Assembly: GCA_900768045.1 (NCBI GenBank)
Contig: CAAGBL010000023.1
Coordinates: forward strand, 1-64,000
Direction: 5' to 3'
From: an uncultured Alistipes sp.
Lineage (GTDB): Bacteria > Bacteroidota > Bacteroidia > Bacteroidales > Rikenellaceae
Length of the DNA stretch: 64,000 nucleotides
Shown: one piece after another, positions 52,373-60,722 of the stretch
Layout: each line of letters begins with the position of its first letter
Numbering within the stretch: position 1 is the stretch's first letter
Translations under genes and position numbers: made by a program
Notes under the pieces: model-generated
The model's database searches: none
What the model saw: the letters and a program-made list of their open reading frames with translations, nothing else
Told to the model about the DNA's origin: nothing

Positions 52373-52466
52373 GTTATTTTGGTTTAAATTTGTTTGTTTT
52401 TATAAGGGGTTGTTTTCAGCCTCTTTTTTACAATATGACGTAGAGATTCTAATTTTCTGACATCCG

Positions 52467-52862
52467 TTAGCGATTTTTATACATATTTCTTGTGAAGATA
52501 TCCTCGGTAATCTCCTCCTTCGACTCAACCATCTTCGACATTATCACCGAGTGCTTAGTCTCGAGCTTCTTCTCGTCAAAAACAGTGCTAATTGATGGGG
52601 TGTTGTATATAGCCTCAACCTCCCAGCCTCGCTCAGACATGTAGTTGATAACCTGTATCATCGAGTTGAAGAATACCCCCTTACCCCTGCTATCTACTAT
52701 CCAGTTGCCCGATCTATCCTCTTGACCATAGTCGATGTATAGAAAGCCTATTGTGTTGGTTGATGTTGTGCCCCAGACTTCGCAATATGCCTTGAATGGC
52801 TGCTCAGCCATGGCTGCGAGGGATATGCATGCGGCTACGAGTGTTATGATAATGCGTTTCAT
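52467..52862 (-). CDS. small secreted protein, paralogue 1
   Basis: 131 aa, signal peptide MKRIIITLVAACISLAAMAE. After it come short blocks YCEVWG, IDYGQED, WIVDSRGK, FFNSMIQVINYMSERGW and a C-terminal TEDIFTRNMY. These align one-for-one with the neighbour upstream (52867-53235), so the two are tandem duplicates. No known domain. Likely periplasmic or surface-exposed. Confidence 0.75.
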   Translation of the reverse strand: MKRIIITLVAACISLAAMAEQPFKAYCEVWGTTSTNTIGFLYIDYGQEDRSGNWIVDSRGKGVFFNSMIQVINYMSERGWEVEAIYNTPSISTVFDEKKLETKHSVIMSKMVESKEEITEDIFTRNMYKNR

Positions 52863-52866
52863 AGTT

Positions 52867-53235
52867 CTACTTATTTATGCGTTCTAAGTATAGGTGTCGA
52901 GTCATGATGCCCTCGGTAACATCTTCGGGTTTAACTACTCTCTTTTCAAGGATTATTGTATTAATGTCAGATTTATCCATACAGATAATTCTCCAGCCAT
53001 ATTTAGCGAGGTAGTTTGCTGCATGTATGAGTGTAGCGAAACTTATTACCTCGCCGTGCTCATCAACGAGCCAATCACGCTTAGCGTCATCTTGTCCGTA
53101 GTTTATAAAAACACGTCCTTTGTTGTATCCCATCTCGTCACCTCCCCAAATCGAGCAGTAGGTGACTTCTGGTGTTTGCGCCATGGCTGCGAGGGATAGA
53201 ACCATTGCAAAAATAAGTGTTGTAAGCTTTTTCAT
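52867..53235 (-). CDS. small secreted protein, paralogue 2
   Basis: 122 aa, signal peptide MKKLTTLIFAMVLSLAAMAQ. Aligns with the downstream gene: YCSIWG, INYGQDD, WLVDEHGE, FATLIHAANYLAKYGW and TEGIMTRHLY correspond to YCEVWG, IDYGQED, WIVDSRGK, FFNSMIQVINYMSERGW and TEDIFTRNMY. The genes are 4 bp apart and co-transcribed. Function unknown. Confidence 0.75.
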   Translation of the reverse strand: MKKLTTLIFAMVLSLAAMAQTPEVTYCSIWGGDEMGYNKGRVFINYGQDDAKRDWLVDEHGEVISFATLIHAANYLAKYGWRIICMDKSDINTIILEKRVVKPEDVTEGIMTRHLYLERINK

Positions 53236-53353
53236 AGTGTTATGTCTTTTGTTTGCTTATTACAAAGTTAATGACGATAAACACTATAAAAATCTGACAT
53301 TGTGGTCAAAAGACCAAAACCCTCGGTGAAACGCCCTTTTTGCGGGGTGAACC

Positions 53354-53391
53354 GAAAAAGCAAGGAGACTAATCGATGTGGATTAGCCTCC
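53354..53391 (-). terminator. terminator of the pyr operon
   Basis: On the minus strand GGAGGCTAATC pairs with GATTAGTCTCC (one mismatch), followed by TTGCTTTTTC. It lies 25 nt past the pyrB stop. Confidence 0.8.
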
Positions 53392-53416
53392 CAACAAAAA
53401 ATCATTACATCAGCCC

Positions 53417-54484
53417 TTACTCTGCCTGCGATTCGCAATACACGCAGCGGACAATGCCATCGACACTCTCAAAGCGCTTGCGCACTGGTTCGAGGTTCGA
53501 GATACATAGCTTATTCGGACACTTGCACCCGAGGTCGCTACCGCCATGGTCGAACTTGCGCTCCGAGTCGTTCTGCCACTCGAGGAGCTTGAGAATAAGA
53601 GCCATGCGCACAAACTTACCATTCTCCACCTGACGGAAGTAGGCAGCACGTGGGTCGCTATCTACGTCAATAGCAATCTCATTTACACGTGGTAGTGGGT
53701 GCAACACTGCCATACGCTCCTTTGCACCACGCATCTTTGCTGCGTCAAGCACGAAGCAATCTTTAACACGCTCATACTCATCGAGGTCGGTAAAGCGCTC
53801 CTGCTGAACACGTGTCATATACAATACGTCAACCTCGCCGATTACGCTCTCGATGTTGTCGACCTCACGGTAAGGTATTCCGTAGCGGTCGCACACATCG
53901 TGCTTAATGTAGTCGGGGAGTGCCAACTCTGGTGGTGCGATAAGTATAAACTTGGTGTTCTCGTAGCGTGACATCGCCTTAATTAGCGAGTGTACGGTGC
54001 GGCCATACTTAAGGTCGCCAACAAGACCAATAGTTAGGTTGTTGAGTGTGCCGAGCTCTCGCTTAATAGTTAGTAGATCGGTCATCGTCTGCGTAGGGTG
54101 GCTGTGTGAGCCGTCGCCAGCATTGATTATAGGGGTGCTCGATACCTCGGTAGCAGCCAAGGGAGCTCCCTCGACCTTATGGCGCATTGCGATAATGTCG
54201 GCAAAGCAGTTGATAACCCTAACGGTGTCCTGCACGGTCTCGCCCTTCGATACAGATGACGACTTAGCATCGGCAAAGCCAAGGACGTTGCCTCCAAGCT
54301 CCATCATTGCCGCTGTGAAGCTTAGGCGTGTGCGTGTGCTGGGCTCGTAGAATAGTGTTGCGAGCTTCTTGCCACGACATACGTTGCTATACTTCTCACG
54401 GTTAGCAATAATATCTTCGGCTACGGCGATAATCTCGGCAATCTCCTGAATGGAGAGGTCAGTAGGGTCGATCAAGTGCTTCAT
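53417..54484 (-). CDS. pyrB: aspartate carbamoyltransferase with fused PyrI-type zinc domain
   Basis: Catalyses carbamoyl phosphate + aspartate to carbamoyl aspartate. Residues 1-305 are a complete PyrB: FYEPSTRTRLSF, SSVSKGETVQDT, HSHPTQTMTDLL and LHPLPRVNEI. After a short linker, residues 320-355 carry a four-Cys zinc motif, CPNKLCISNLEPV...CVYCE (Cys322, 327, 347, 350). This matches the zinc domain of PyrI, the ATCase regulatory chain, including CPN..CIS..EPV. The PyrI allosteric domain is absent and no separate pyrI is in the window. It is last in the pyr operon, 20 bp after pyrE. Confidence 0.95.
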   Translation of the reverse strand: MKHLIDPTDLSIQEIAEIIAVAEDIIANREKYSNVCRGKKLATLFYEPSTRTRLSFTAAMMELGGNVLGFADAKSSSVSKGETVQDTVRVINCFADIIAMRHKVEGAPLAATEVSSTPIINAGDGSHSHPTQTMTDLLTIKRELGTLNNLTIGLVGDLKYGRTVHSLIKAMSRYENTKFILIAPPELALPDYIKHDVCDRYGIPYREVDNIESVIGEVDVLYMTRVQQERFTDLDEYERVKDCFVLDAAKMRGAKERMAVLHPLPRVNEIAIDVDSDPRAAYFRQVENGKFVRMALILKLLEWQNDSERKFDHGGSDLGCKCPNKLCISNLEPVRKRFESVDGIVRCVYCESQAE

Positions 54485-54504
54485 ACCATATATCTTTTTT
54501 ATTA

Positions 54505-55134
54505 TTACTTAATCCAGCTCTCGTCAGATGGGTTGTTGCGGAACTTAAGGATGCGCTCCTTGTCCTCAGCCTTGATGTAACGCTCCTCAGCAGCTACCTC
54601 AACAAGAGCGTCAAGGTTTGAGAGTGAGTAGTTCTTAGCCTCAGCAGCAGCCAAGCGATCCAAGCCCTTCTGCATGCCGTATGTGAAGATGCTCACGATA
54701 CCGAGAACATCAGCACCAGCGTTGCGCAAAGCCTCAACAACCTCGATGCAGCTACCGCCAGTAGAGATAAGATCCTCAACAACAACTACCTTCTGACCAG
54801 CCTCCAACTTACCCTCAATCTGATTGCCACGGCCGTGATCCTTAGAGCCTGAGCGCACGTAGCCCATAGGCAAGTTAAGGATTGTAGCAGTGATTGCTGC
54901 GTGAGCGATACCTGCTGTTGATGTACCCATCAACACCTCTACCTCTGGGTAGTGCTTGCGGATAAGCTCTGCGAGGCCCTCCTCAACGTGGTTACGCACC
55001 TCAGGAGCGGTGAGTGTTAGACGGTTGTCGCAGTAGATAGGGCTCTTAATGCCACTTGCCCATGTGAAAGGCTGCTCAGGACGCAAAAATACTGCACCAA
55101 TAGACAAAAGGTCTTTAGCTATCTTCTTTTCCAT
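54505..55134 (-). CDS. pyrE: orotate phosphoribosyltransferase
   Basis: Converts orotate and PRPP to OMP. 209 aa from the ATG at 55134; the frame is open upstream, but that region overlaps the end of pyrF. PRPP motif VVVVEDLISTGGSCIEVVEA, substrate region FTWASGIKSPIYCDNR and flexible loop YVRSGSKDHGRGNQIEG. It follows pyrF by 31 bp. Confidence 0.96.
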   Translation of the reverse strand: MEKKIAKDLLSIGAVFLRPEQPFTWASGIKSPIYCDNRLTLTAPEVRNHVEEGLAELIRKHYPEVEVLMGTSTAGIAHAAITATILNLPMGYVRSGSKDHGRGNQIEGKLEAGQKVVVVEDLISTGGSCIEVVEALRNAGADVLGIVSIFTYGMQKGLDRLAAAEAKNYSLSNLDALVEVAAEERYIKAEDKERILKFRNNPSDESWIK

Positions 55135-55165
55135 AATCTTCAAATATTTTAATAAGTTATAATTC

Positions 55166-55867
55166 TTACTCTGCAAATTCACGCATGCAACGCTCGTATG
55201 CCGCAACAGGATCGTCAGCCGCAGTGATAGGACGGCCTACAACGATGAAGTCTGAGCCAATCTCCTTAGCACGCTCAGGGGTAGTAACACGCACCTGGTC
55301 GCCAACGTCGCCATCAGCGAAGCGAACACCAGGCGTAACGGTCATAAACTCCTTGCCACATGCCTCCTTAACCATCGCTGCCTCGAGTGGTGAGCATACC
55401 ACGCCGTCAAGGCCCGCTGCCTTAGCATTCTCGGCATACTTAACGATAGTGTCGTTGATAGATGCGCCGATTAACAACTCCTTCTGCATGCGCTCCTCAG
55501 ATGTAGAGGTAAGCTGTGTTACGGCGATAAGGAGTGGGCGAGTGCCGTCCTCACGTGTAAGGCCCTCGATAGCTGCCTTCATCATGTCGACAGTACCTGC
55601 TGCATGAACGTTTGTCATATCTACGTCGAGGTTACGAAGCACCGACATAGCCTTCTTCACGGTATTTGGAATGTCATGAAGCTTGAGGTCGAGGAAGATG
55701 CGGTGACCACGCTCCTTGATGGTGCGCACGATCTCTGGGCCCTCGGCATAGAATAGCTCCATACCAATCTTTACAAATGGCTTACGACCAGTGAACTTAT
55801 CCAAGAAGTTCAAGGTCTGCTCCTTGCTGCTAAAGTCGCAAGCAATAATTACATCACGCTTACTCAT
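55166..55867 (-). CDS. pyrF: orotidine 5'-phosphate decarboxylase
   Basis: Last step to UMP. 233 aa class I OMP decarboxylase. Catalytic DxKxxD in FLDLKLHDIPNTVKKA; phosphate-binding PGVRFADGDVGDQ and FIVVGRPITAADDPVAAYE. N-terminus MSKRDVIIACDFSSKEQTLN includes the conserved Asp after the first strand. It sits between pyrD and pyrE. Confidence 0.96.
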   Translation of the reverse strand: MSKRDVIIACDFSSKEQTLNFLDKFTGRKPFVKIGMELFYAEGPEIVRTIKERGHRIFLDLKLHDIPNTVKKAMSVLRNLDVDMTNVHAAGTVDMMKAAIEGLTREDGTRPLLIAVTQLTSTSEERMQKELLIGASINDTIVKYAENAKAAGLDGVVCSPLEAAMVKEACGKEFMTVTPGVRFADGDVGDQVRVTTPERAKEIGSDFIVVGRPITAADDPVAAYERCMREFAE

Positions 55868-55885
55868 ATCTTAGTCCTATTTTTA

Positions 55886-56803
55886 CTATTTAACAATTCC
55901 GATAATGTCACGAAGACGCTCAATGCCCAAGCGCTCCATCTCCTTAGGTAGTGCCTCGATAATCTCCTTCGAAGCGTAAGGGTTCTTGAGGTTGGCAGCA
56001 CCCACCTGCACGGCTGTAGCACCCGCCATCATCATCTCGATAACGTCCGATGCTGAGCTCACACCACCGCAGCCCATAACAGGAATGTTACATGCCTGAG
56101 CAACCTGGTATACCATGCGGACAGCTACTGGGAAGATCGCATCGCCCGAGAAGCCACCCATCTTATTGGCAATAACAGGCTTACGACGCATGGTGTCGAT
56201 GCGCATGCCAAGCAAGGTGTTAATCAGACAGATGCCGTCAGCACCAGCCTCCTCGCAAGCACGTGCAATAGCCACAATGTCAGTAACATTTGGGCTTAGC
56301 TTGATGAACACGGGCTTTGTTGTCACTGCCTTAACACGGCGAGTAACCTCGGCTGCCGACTCTGGCTGAGTGCCGAAGCTCATGCCGCCATTATGTACGT
56401 TGGGGCACGATACGTTAACCTCGATAATCTCTACCTGCTTCTCCTTATCTATCTTTGCGCAGCACTCCTCGTACTCCTCCAAAGAGAAGCCACTAATATT
56501 AGCAACGATAGGCTTATGGAAAATCTCTCGTAGGTGAGGCAACTCCTCAGCAATAACTCGGTCGATACCTGGGTTCTGCAAGCCTACCGAGTTGATAAGT
56601 CCCGATGTGCACTCGGCAATACGTGGTGTTGGGTTACCGAAGCGGGCCTCACGTGTAGTGCCCTTGAACGATATAGCGCCAAGGCAGTCGAGGTCGTAGT
56701 ACTCTGAGAACTCACGTCCGAAGCCAAATGTTCCCGATGCAGGGATAATAGGGTTGTCGAGCTTCACGCCGCAAAGCTCCACTGTTGTATCATACTTTAC
56801 CAT
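55886..56803 (-). CDS. pyrD: dihydroorotate dehydrogenase, catalytic subunit (class 1B)
   Basis: 305 aa FMN enzyme. Active-site Cys in EVNVSCPNVHNGGMSFG, FMN-binding FIKLSPNVTDIV and MGCGGVSSASDVIEMMMAGA. It overlaps pyrK by 7 bp; that pairing is diagnostic of the NAD-dependent PyrDB-PyrK heterotetramer, which passes electrons to NAD+ and fits an anaerobe. Confidence 0.96.
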   Translation of the reverse strand: MVKYDTTVELCGVKLDNPIIPASGTFGFGREFSEYYDLDCLGAISFKGTTREARFGNPTPRIAECTSGLINSVGLQNPGIDRVIAEELPHLREIFHKPIVANISGFSLEEYEECCAKIDKEKQVEIIEVNVSCPNVHNGGMSFGTQPESAAEVTRRVKAVTTKPVFIKLSPNVTDIVAIARACEEAGADGICLINTLLGMRIDTMRRKPVIANKMGGFSGDAIFPVAVRMVYQVAQACNIPVMGCGGVSSASDVIEMMMAGATAVQVGAANLKNPYASKEIIEALPKEMERLGIERLRDIIGIVK

Positions 56804-57537
56804 ATAATCTCTTCACGTTTTAGTACGGGACCATCTTTACAAATTCGCTTGTTGCCATACTTAGTCTTGCACGAGCAACCCATGCATGCACCAAAGCCAC
56901 AGCCCATGCGCTCCTCGAAGCTAAACTCCGCTGGGCACTCAGTAGCGTCGTACAATGCCTTGAGCATTGGGAGTGGACCGCAGGTGTAGAGGTAGTCGAA
57001 CTCAAGAGCCTGCTCACGAATAACGTCAGTAACAAAGCCCTTAGTGCCTACCGAACCGTCGGCAGTTGAGCAGTATACATCAACGCCCAATGCCTTGAAC
57101 TCCTCGGTGTAGAAGAGCTCCGAAGCGGTGTTGAAGCCTACAATTACCATAGGTTTCTTGCCCTCGCTAAGGAGGCGCTTGCAGAGGTTGTACATTGGAG
57201 GTACACCTACGCCACCACCAACCAACAGTGGTCGCTTAGCGTCGTTGTCGGTTGAGAAGCCATTGCCGAGGCCTGTTAGAATGTCGAGCTTTGTGCCAGC
57301 GCTCATAGCCTTCATCTGCTCAGTACCGCTACCCACTACCTTATATATAATAGTTATGGTTGTAGCATCGTAGTCGCAGATTGATATTGGACGGCGCAAG
57401 AACTTACCCTCGAGCTCGATGTTGATAAACTCGCCCGAGTGCTTGATCCACTGAGTGTCGCCCTCCAACACCATGCGATATACCGCAGGTGTTAGAGGCT
57501 CGTTACTCAATATTGTGTATATTCCCTTCTTATACAT
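56797..57537 (-). CDS. pyrK: dihydroorotate dehydrogenase electron-transfer subunit
   Basis: 246 aa. FAD/NAD-binding ferredoxin reductase fold (RRPISICDYD; LLVGGGVGVPPMYNLC) with a C-terminal [2Fe-2S] cluster, Cys-rich RMGCGFGACMGCSCKTKY...RICKDGP. It transfers electrons from PyrD to NAD+. It overlaps carB by 1 bp and pyrD by 7 bp, so translation is probably coupled. Confidence 0.95.
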   Translation of the reverse strand: MYKKGIYTILSNEPLTPAVYRMVLEGDTQWIKHSGEFINIELEGKFLRRPISICDYDATTITIIYKVVGSGTEQMKAMSAGTKLDILTGLGNGFSTDNDAKRPLLVGGGVGVPPMYNLCKRLLSEGKKPMVIVGFNTASELFYTEEFKALGVDVYCSTADGSVGTKGFVTDVIREQALEFDYLYTCGPLPMLKALYDATECPAEFSFEERMGCGFGACMGCSCKTKYGNKRICKDGPVLKREEIIW

Positions 57538-60500
57538 TATTCAGCGTCGATTGTCGATACACCAAGTGTAATCTCCTCCAATACGTCGAGAAGCACGCTT
57601 ACGGTCTCGAGTGCTGTGAAGATTGTAACGTTGTTCTCAACGGCGCAACGACGAATGTCGTAGCCATCAAGACGTGCGCTATGCTGGTTGATATCGATAG
57701 TGTTGATAACATAGTTTACGTGGCCCTTGCGAAGCGAGTCGAAGATCTCTGTTGAGCCCTCGCTGAGCTTCTTGAGACAGCGTGTGCGAATACCATTCTC
57801 ACGCAAGTACTTAGCCGTACCGCTTGTAGCCTCGATGTTGAAGCCGAGCTCGTAGAAGCGGCGGATAAGAGGCAAAGCACGTGGTTTGTCGGCATCGGCA
57901 ATCGATAGGAAGATAGTTCCGTAGTTTGCGATTGTCATGCCTGACGACTGCAACGACTTGTACAATGCACGACGCAATGATGAGTCGTAGCCGATAGCCT
58001 CGCCCGTAGACTTCATCTCAGGTGATAGGTAAGAGTCTACGCCACGAATCTTAGCGAATGAGAAGGCTGGAGTCTTAACGTACCAACGCTTCTTCTCATC
58101 TGCGATAACCTTATCTACGCCCTGCTCCTTGAGGCTCTTGCCAAGCATTACGTTTGTGGCGATCTTTGCCATAGGCATACCTGTAGCCTTTGAGAGGAAT
58201 GGTACGGTACGTGACGAACGTGGGTTAACCTCGATTACGTATACCATGTCGTTGTCGTCAGCGATAAACTGAATGTTGTATAGACCAAGGATACCAATTT
58301 CCTTACCCAAGCGGATAGTGTAGTCGATGATTGTATCCTTAACCTTCTGGCTTACGCTGAATGTAGGATAGACGCTGATAGAGTCGCCAGAGTGGATACC
58401 TGTGCGCTCAACGTGCTCCATGATACCTGGAATAAATACGTCCTTGCCGTCGCAGATAGCATCTACCTCAAGCTCCTTACCCATGATATACTTATCAACC
58501 AATACTGGAGAGTCCTCGTTAACCTCTACCGCAGTCTTAAGGTAGTGGCGCAAAGCCTCCTCGTTCGATACAATCTGCATTGCACGACCACCAAGAACGT
58601 AGCTTGGACGTACTAACACTGGATAGCCGATACGCTCAGCAGCAGCTACACCACGCTCGATGTCTGTGATAGCCTCAGCATCAGGCTGTGGAATGCCTGC
58701 CTTACGCATGATAGCCTCGAAACACTTTCTATCCTCAGCATTGTTGATAGCCTCGATGCCAGTACCGATAATCTCCACACCAAGGTCTGCAAGAGGCTTA
58801 GCGAGGTTGATAGCTGTCTGACCACCGAGCGATACAACTACGCCTGTAGGCTTCTCCAACTCGATAACGTTCATCACATCCTCAACTGTCAATGGCTCGA
58901 AGTAGAGCTTGTCGCTGGTTGTGTAGTCGGTAGATACGGTCTCAGGGTTATTGTTGATGATGATGGCCTCGTAGCCCGCCTCACGGATAGCCCAGATGGC
59001 GTGAACAGTAGAGTAGTCGAACTCGACACCCTGACCGATACGGATAGGGCCTGAGCCGAGCACGATAATCTTCTTGCGGTCGGTAACGATTGACTCGTTC
59101 TCCTCCTCATATGTAGAATATAGGTATGGAACATCTGAGTTAAACTCGGCAGCGCAAGTATCAATCATCTTATATACTGGGAAGATGTTGTTAGCCTTAC
59201 GCATGAGGAATACCTCAGATTGGTTCATATCCCAGCACTGGCCGATAAACTTATCGCTGAAGCCCATGCGCTTTGCATCACGCAACACCTCAACGTTGCC
59301 AACGTTTGTCTTTACGACGTTCTCCATCTCCACGATGTTCTTCAACTTCTCCAAGAAGAAGAGGTCGATCTTTGTGTTGTCGTAAACGTGTAAGAGGTCG
59401 ACACCACGACGGATAAGCTCTGCAATAGCGTAGATGCGATCATCAGTACCCTTGCGGATATATGCCAAGATACCCTCGTTCGACATTGTGTCAAACTTCT
59501 TGTGGTAGATGTGGCATACGCCAGTCTCGAGCGAGCGAACAGCCTTCAATAGGCCCTCCTCGAACGTGCGACCAACGCTCATAACCTCTCCCGTAGCCTT
59601 CATCTGTGTACCAAGCTCGTTCGATGCGTCGCTAAACTTATCGAATGGGAAGCGAGCAACCTTTGTTACGATGTAGTCCAACGTAGGCTCGAAGCTGGCT
59701 GGGGTGTTAGCAATGCGAATCTCGTCGAGAGTCATGCCAATAGCAACCTTCGCAGTAACACGTGCGATAGGGTAGCCGCTGGCCTTAGATGCGAGGGCTG
59801 ATGAGCGGCTAACACGTGGGTTAACCTCGATGATGAAGTATCTAAACGAGAGTGGATCGAGAGCAAACTGAACGTTGCAACCACCCTCAATCTTTAGGGC
59901 ACGGATAAGCTTCAAGGCGCTTGAGCGAAGCATGTTGTACTCCTTAGCAGCAAGTGTCTGGCTTGGAGCAACAACGATAGAGTCGCCAGTGTGAATACCT
60001 ACTGGGTCCACATTCTCCATTGAGCAGATAGCGATAGCCGTGTCGTTCTTGTCACGCATAACCTCGAACTCAATCTCCTTGTAACCCTTGATGCTCTTCT
60101 CAACGAGTACCTGGTGAATAGGCGAGAGTGCAAGAGCATTGCGCATAACATCACGCAACTCCTCCTCGTTGTCAGCAAAACCACCACCTGTGCCGCCGAG
60201 CGTAAATGCTGGGCGAAGAACTACTGGGTAGCCAATCTCCTTAGCTGCCTCAACACCCTCCTCGATAGAGTTGGTGATGCGTGAAGGGATTACTGGCTCG
60301 CCAATGCGTACGCACAAATCCTTGAAGAGCTCTCTATCCTCAGCCTCCTCGATAGAGGTAAACGACGTACCAAGAATCTCAACACCGCACTCCTCAAGGA
60401 TGCCCTTCTTGGCAAGCTGCACGGCGAGGTTAAGACCTGTCTGGCCGCCCAAGCCTGGAACGATAGCATCTGGACGCTCGTAGCGGATAATCTTTGCTAC

Positions 60501-60719
60501 GTACTCGAGTGTAAGTGGCTCCATATATACCTTGTCGGCAATATGGGTATCTGTCATGATGGTTGCAGGGTTTGAGTTAACAAGAATTACCTGATAACCC
60601 TCCTCCTTAAGTGCAAGACACGCCTGTGTACCTGCGTAGTCGAACTCGGCAGCCTGACCAATAACGATAGGGCCAGAGCCGATAACCATTACTTTCTTAA
60701 TATCTGTTCTCTTAGGCAT
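57537..60719 (-). CDS. carB: carbamoyl-phosphate synthase large subunit
   Basis: 1060 aa, full length with both ATP-grasp halves (carboxyphosphate and carbamate synthesis), oligomerisation domain and a C-terminal MGS-like allosteric domain. Motifs: MVIGSGPIVIGQAAEFDYAG, VPGLGGQTGLNLAVQL, EVNPRVSRSSALASKA, and in the second half VLGSGPIRIGQGVEFDYSTV and IEVNPRSSRTVPFLSKATG. It starts 3 bp after carA, so the small and large subunits are coupled. Nothing in CarB looks degenerate. Confidence 0.97.
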   Translation of the reverse strand: MPKRTDIKKVMVIGSGPIVIGQAAEFDYAGTQACLALKEEGYQVILVNSNPATIMTDTHIADKVYMEPLTLEYVAKIIRYERPDAIVPGLGGQTGLNLAVQLAKKGILEECGVEILGTSFTSIEEAEDRELFKDLCVRIGEPVIPSRITNSIEEGVEAAKEIGYPVVLRPAFTLGGTGGGFADNEEELRDVMRNALALSPIHQVLVEKSIKGYKEIEFEVMRDKNDTAIAICSMENVDPVGIHTGDSIVVAPSQTLAAKEYNMLRSSALKLIRALKIEGGCNVQFALDPLSFRYFIIEVNPRVSRSSALASKASGYPIARVTAKVAIGMTLDEIRIANTPASFEPTLDYIVTKVARFPFDKFSDASNELGTQMKATGEVMSVGRTFEEGLLKAVRSLETGVCHIYHKKFDTMSNEGILAYIRKGTDDRIYAIAELIRRGVDLLHVYDNTKIDLFFLEKLKNIVEMENVVKTNVGNVEVLRDAKRMGFSDKFIGQCWDMNQSEVFLMRKANNIFPVYKMIDTCAAEFNSDVPYLYSTYEEENESIVTDRKKIIVLGSGPIRIGQGVEFDYSTVHAIWAIREAGYEAIIINNNPETVSTDYTTSDKLYFEPLTVEDVMNVIELEKPTGVVVSLGGQTAINLAKPLADLGVEIIGTGIEAINNAEDRKCFEAIMRKAGIPQPDAEAITDIERGVAAAERIGYPVLVRPSYVLGGRAMQIVSNEEALRHYLKTAVEVNEDSPVLVDKYIMGKELEVDAICDGKDVFIPGIMEHVERTGIHSGDSISVYPTFSVSQKVKDTIIDYTIRLGKEIGILGLYNIQFIADDNDMVYVIEVNPRSSRTVPFLSKATGMPMAKIATNVMLGKSLKEQGVDKVIADEKKRWYVKTPAFSFAKIRGVDSYLSPEMKSTGEAIGYDSSLRRALYKSLQSSGMTIANYGTIFLSIADADKPRALPLIRRFYELGFNIEATSGTAKYLRENGIRTRCLKKLSEGSTEIFDSLRKGHVNYVINTIDINQHSARLDGYDIRRCAVENNVTIFTALETVSVLLDVLEEITLGVSTIDAE

Positions 60720-60722
60720 AGT

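Noticed and set aside
52380..52450. Possible sixth palindrome copy near AATTTGTTTG...ATAAGGGG
   Set aside because: Only the left-arm similarity is present; no matching right arm or central stem was found.
55135..55206. 24-residue N-terminal extension of PyrE
   Set aside because: It overlaps the end of pyrF in another frame and is not like any PyrE N-terminus; MEKKIAK at 55134 fits the family.
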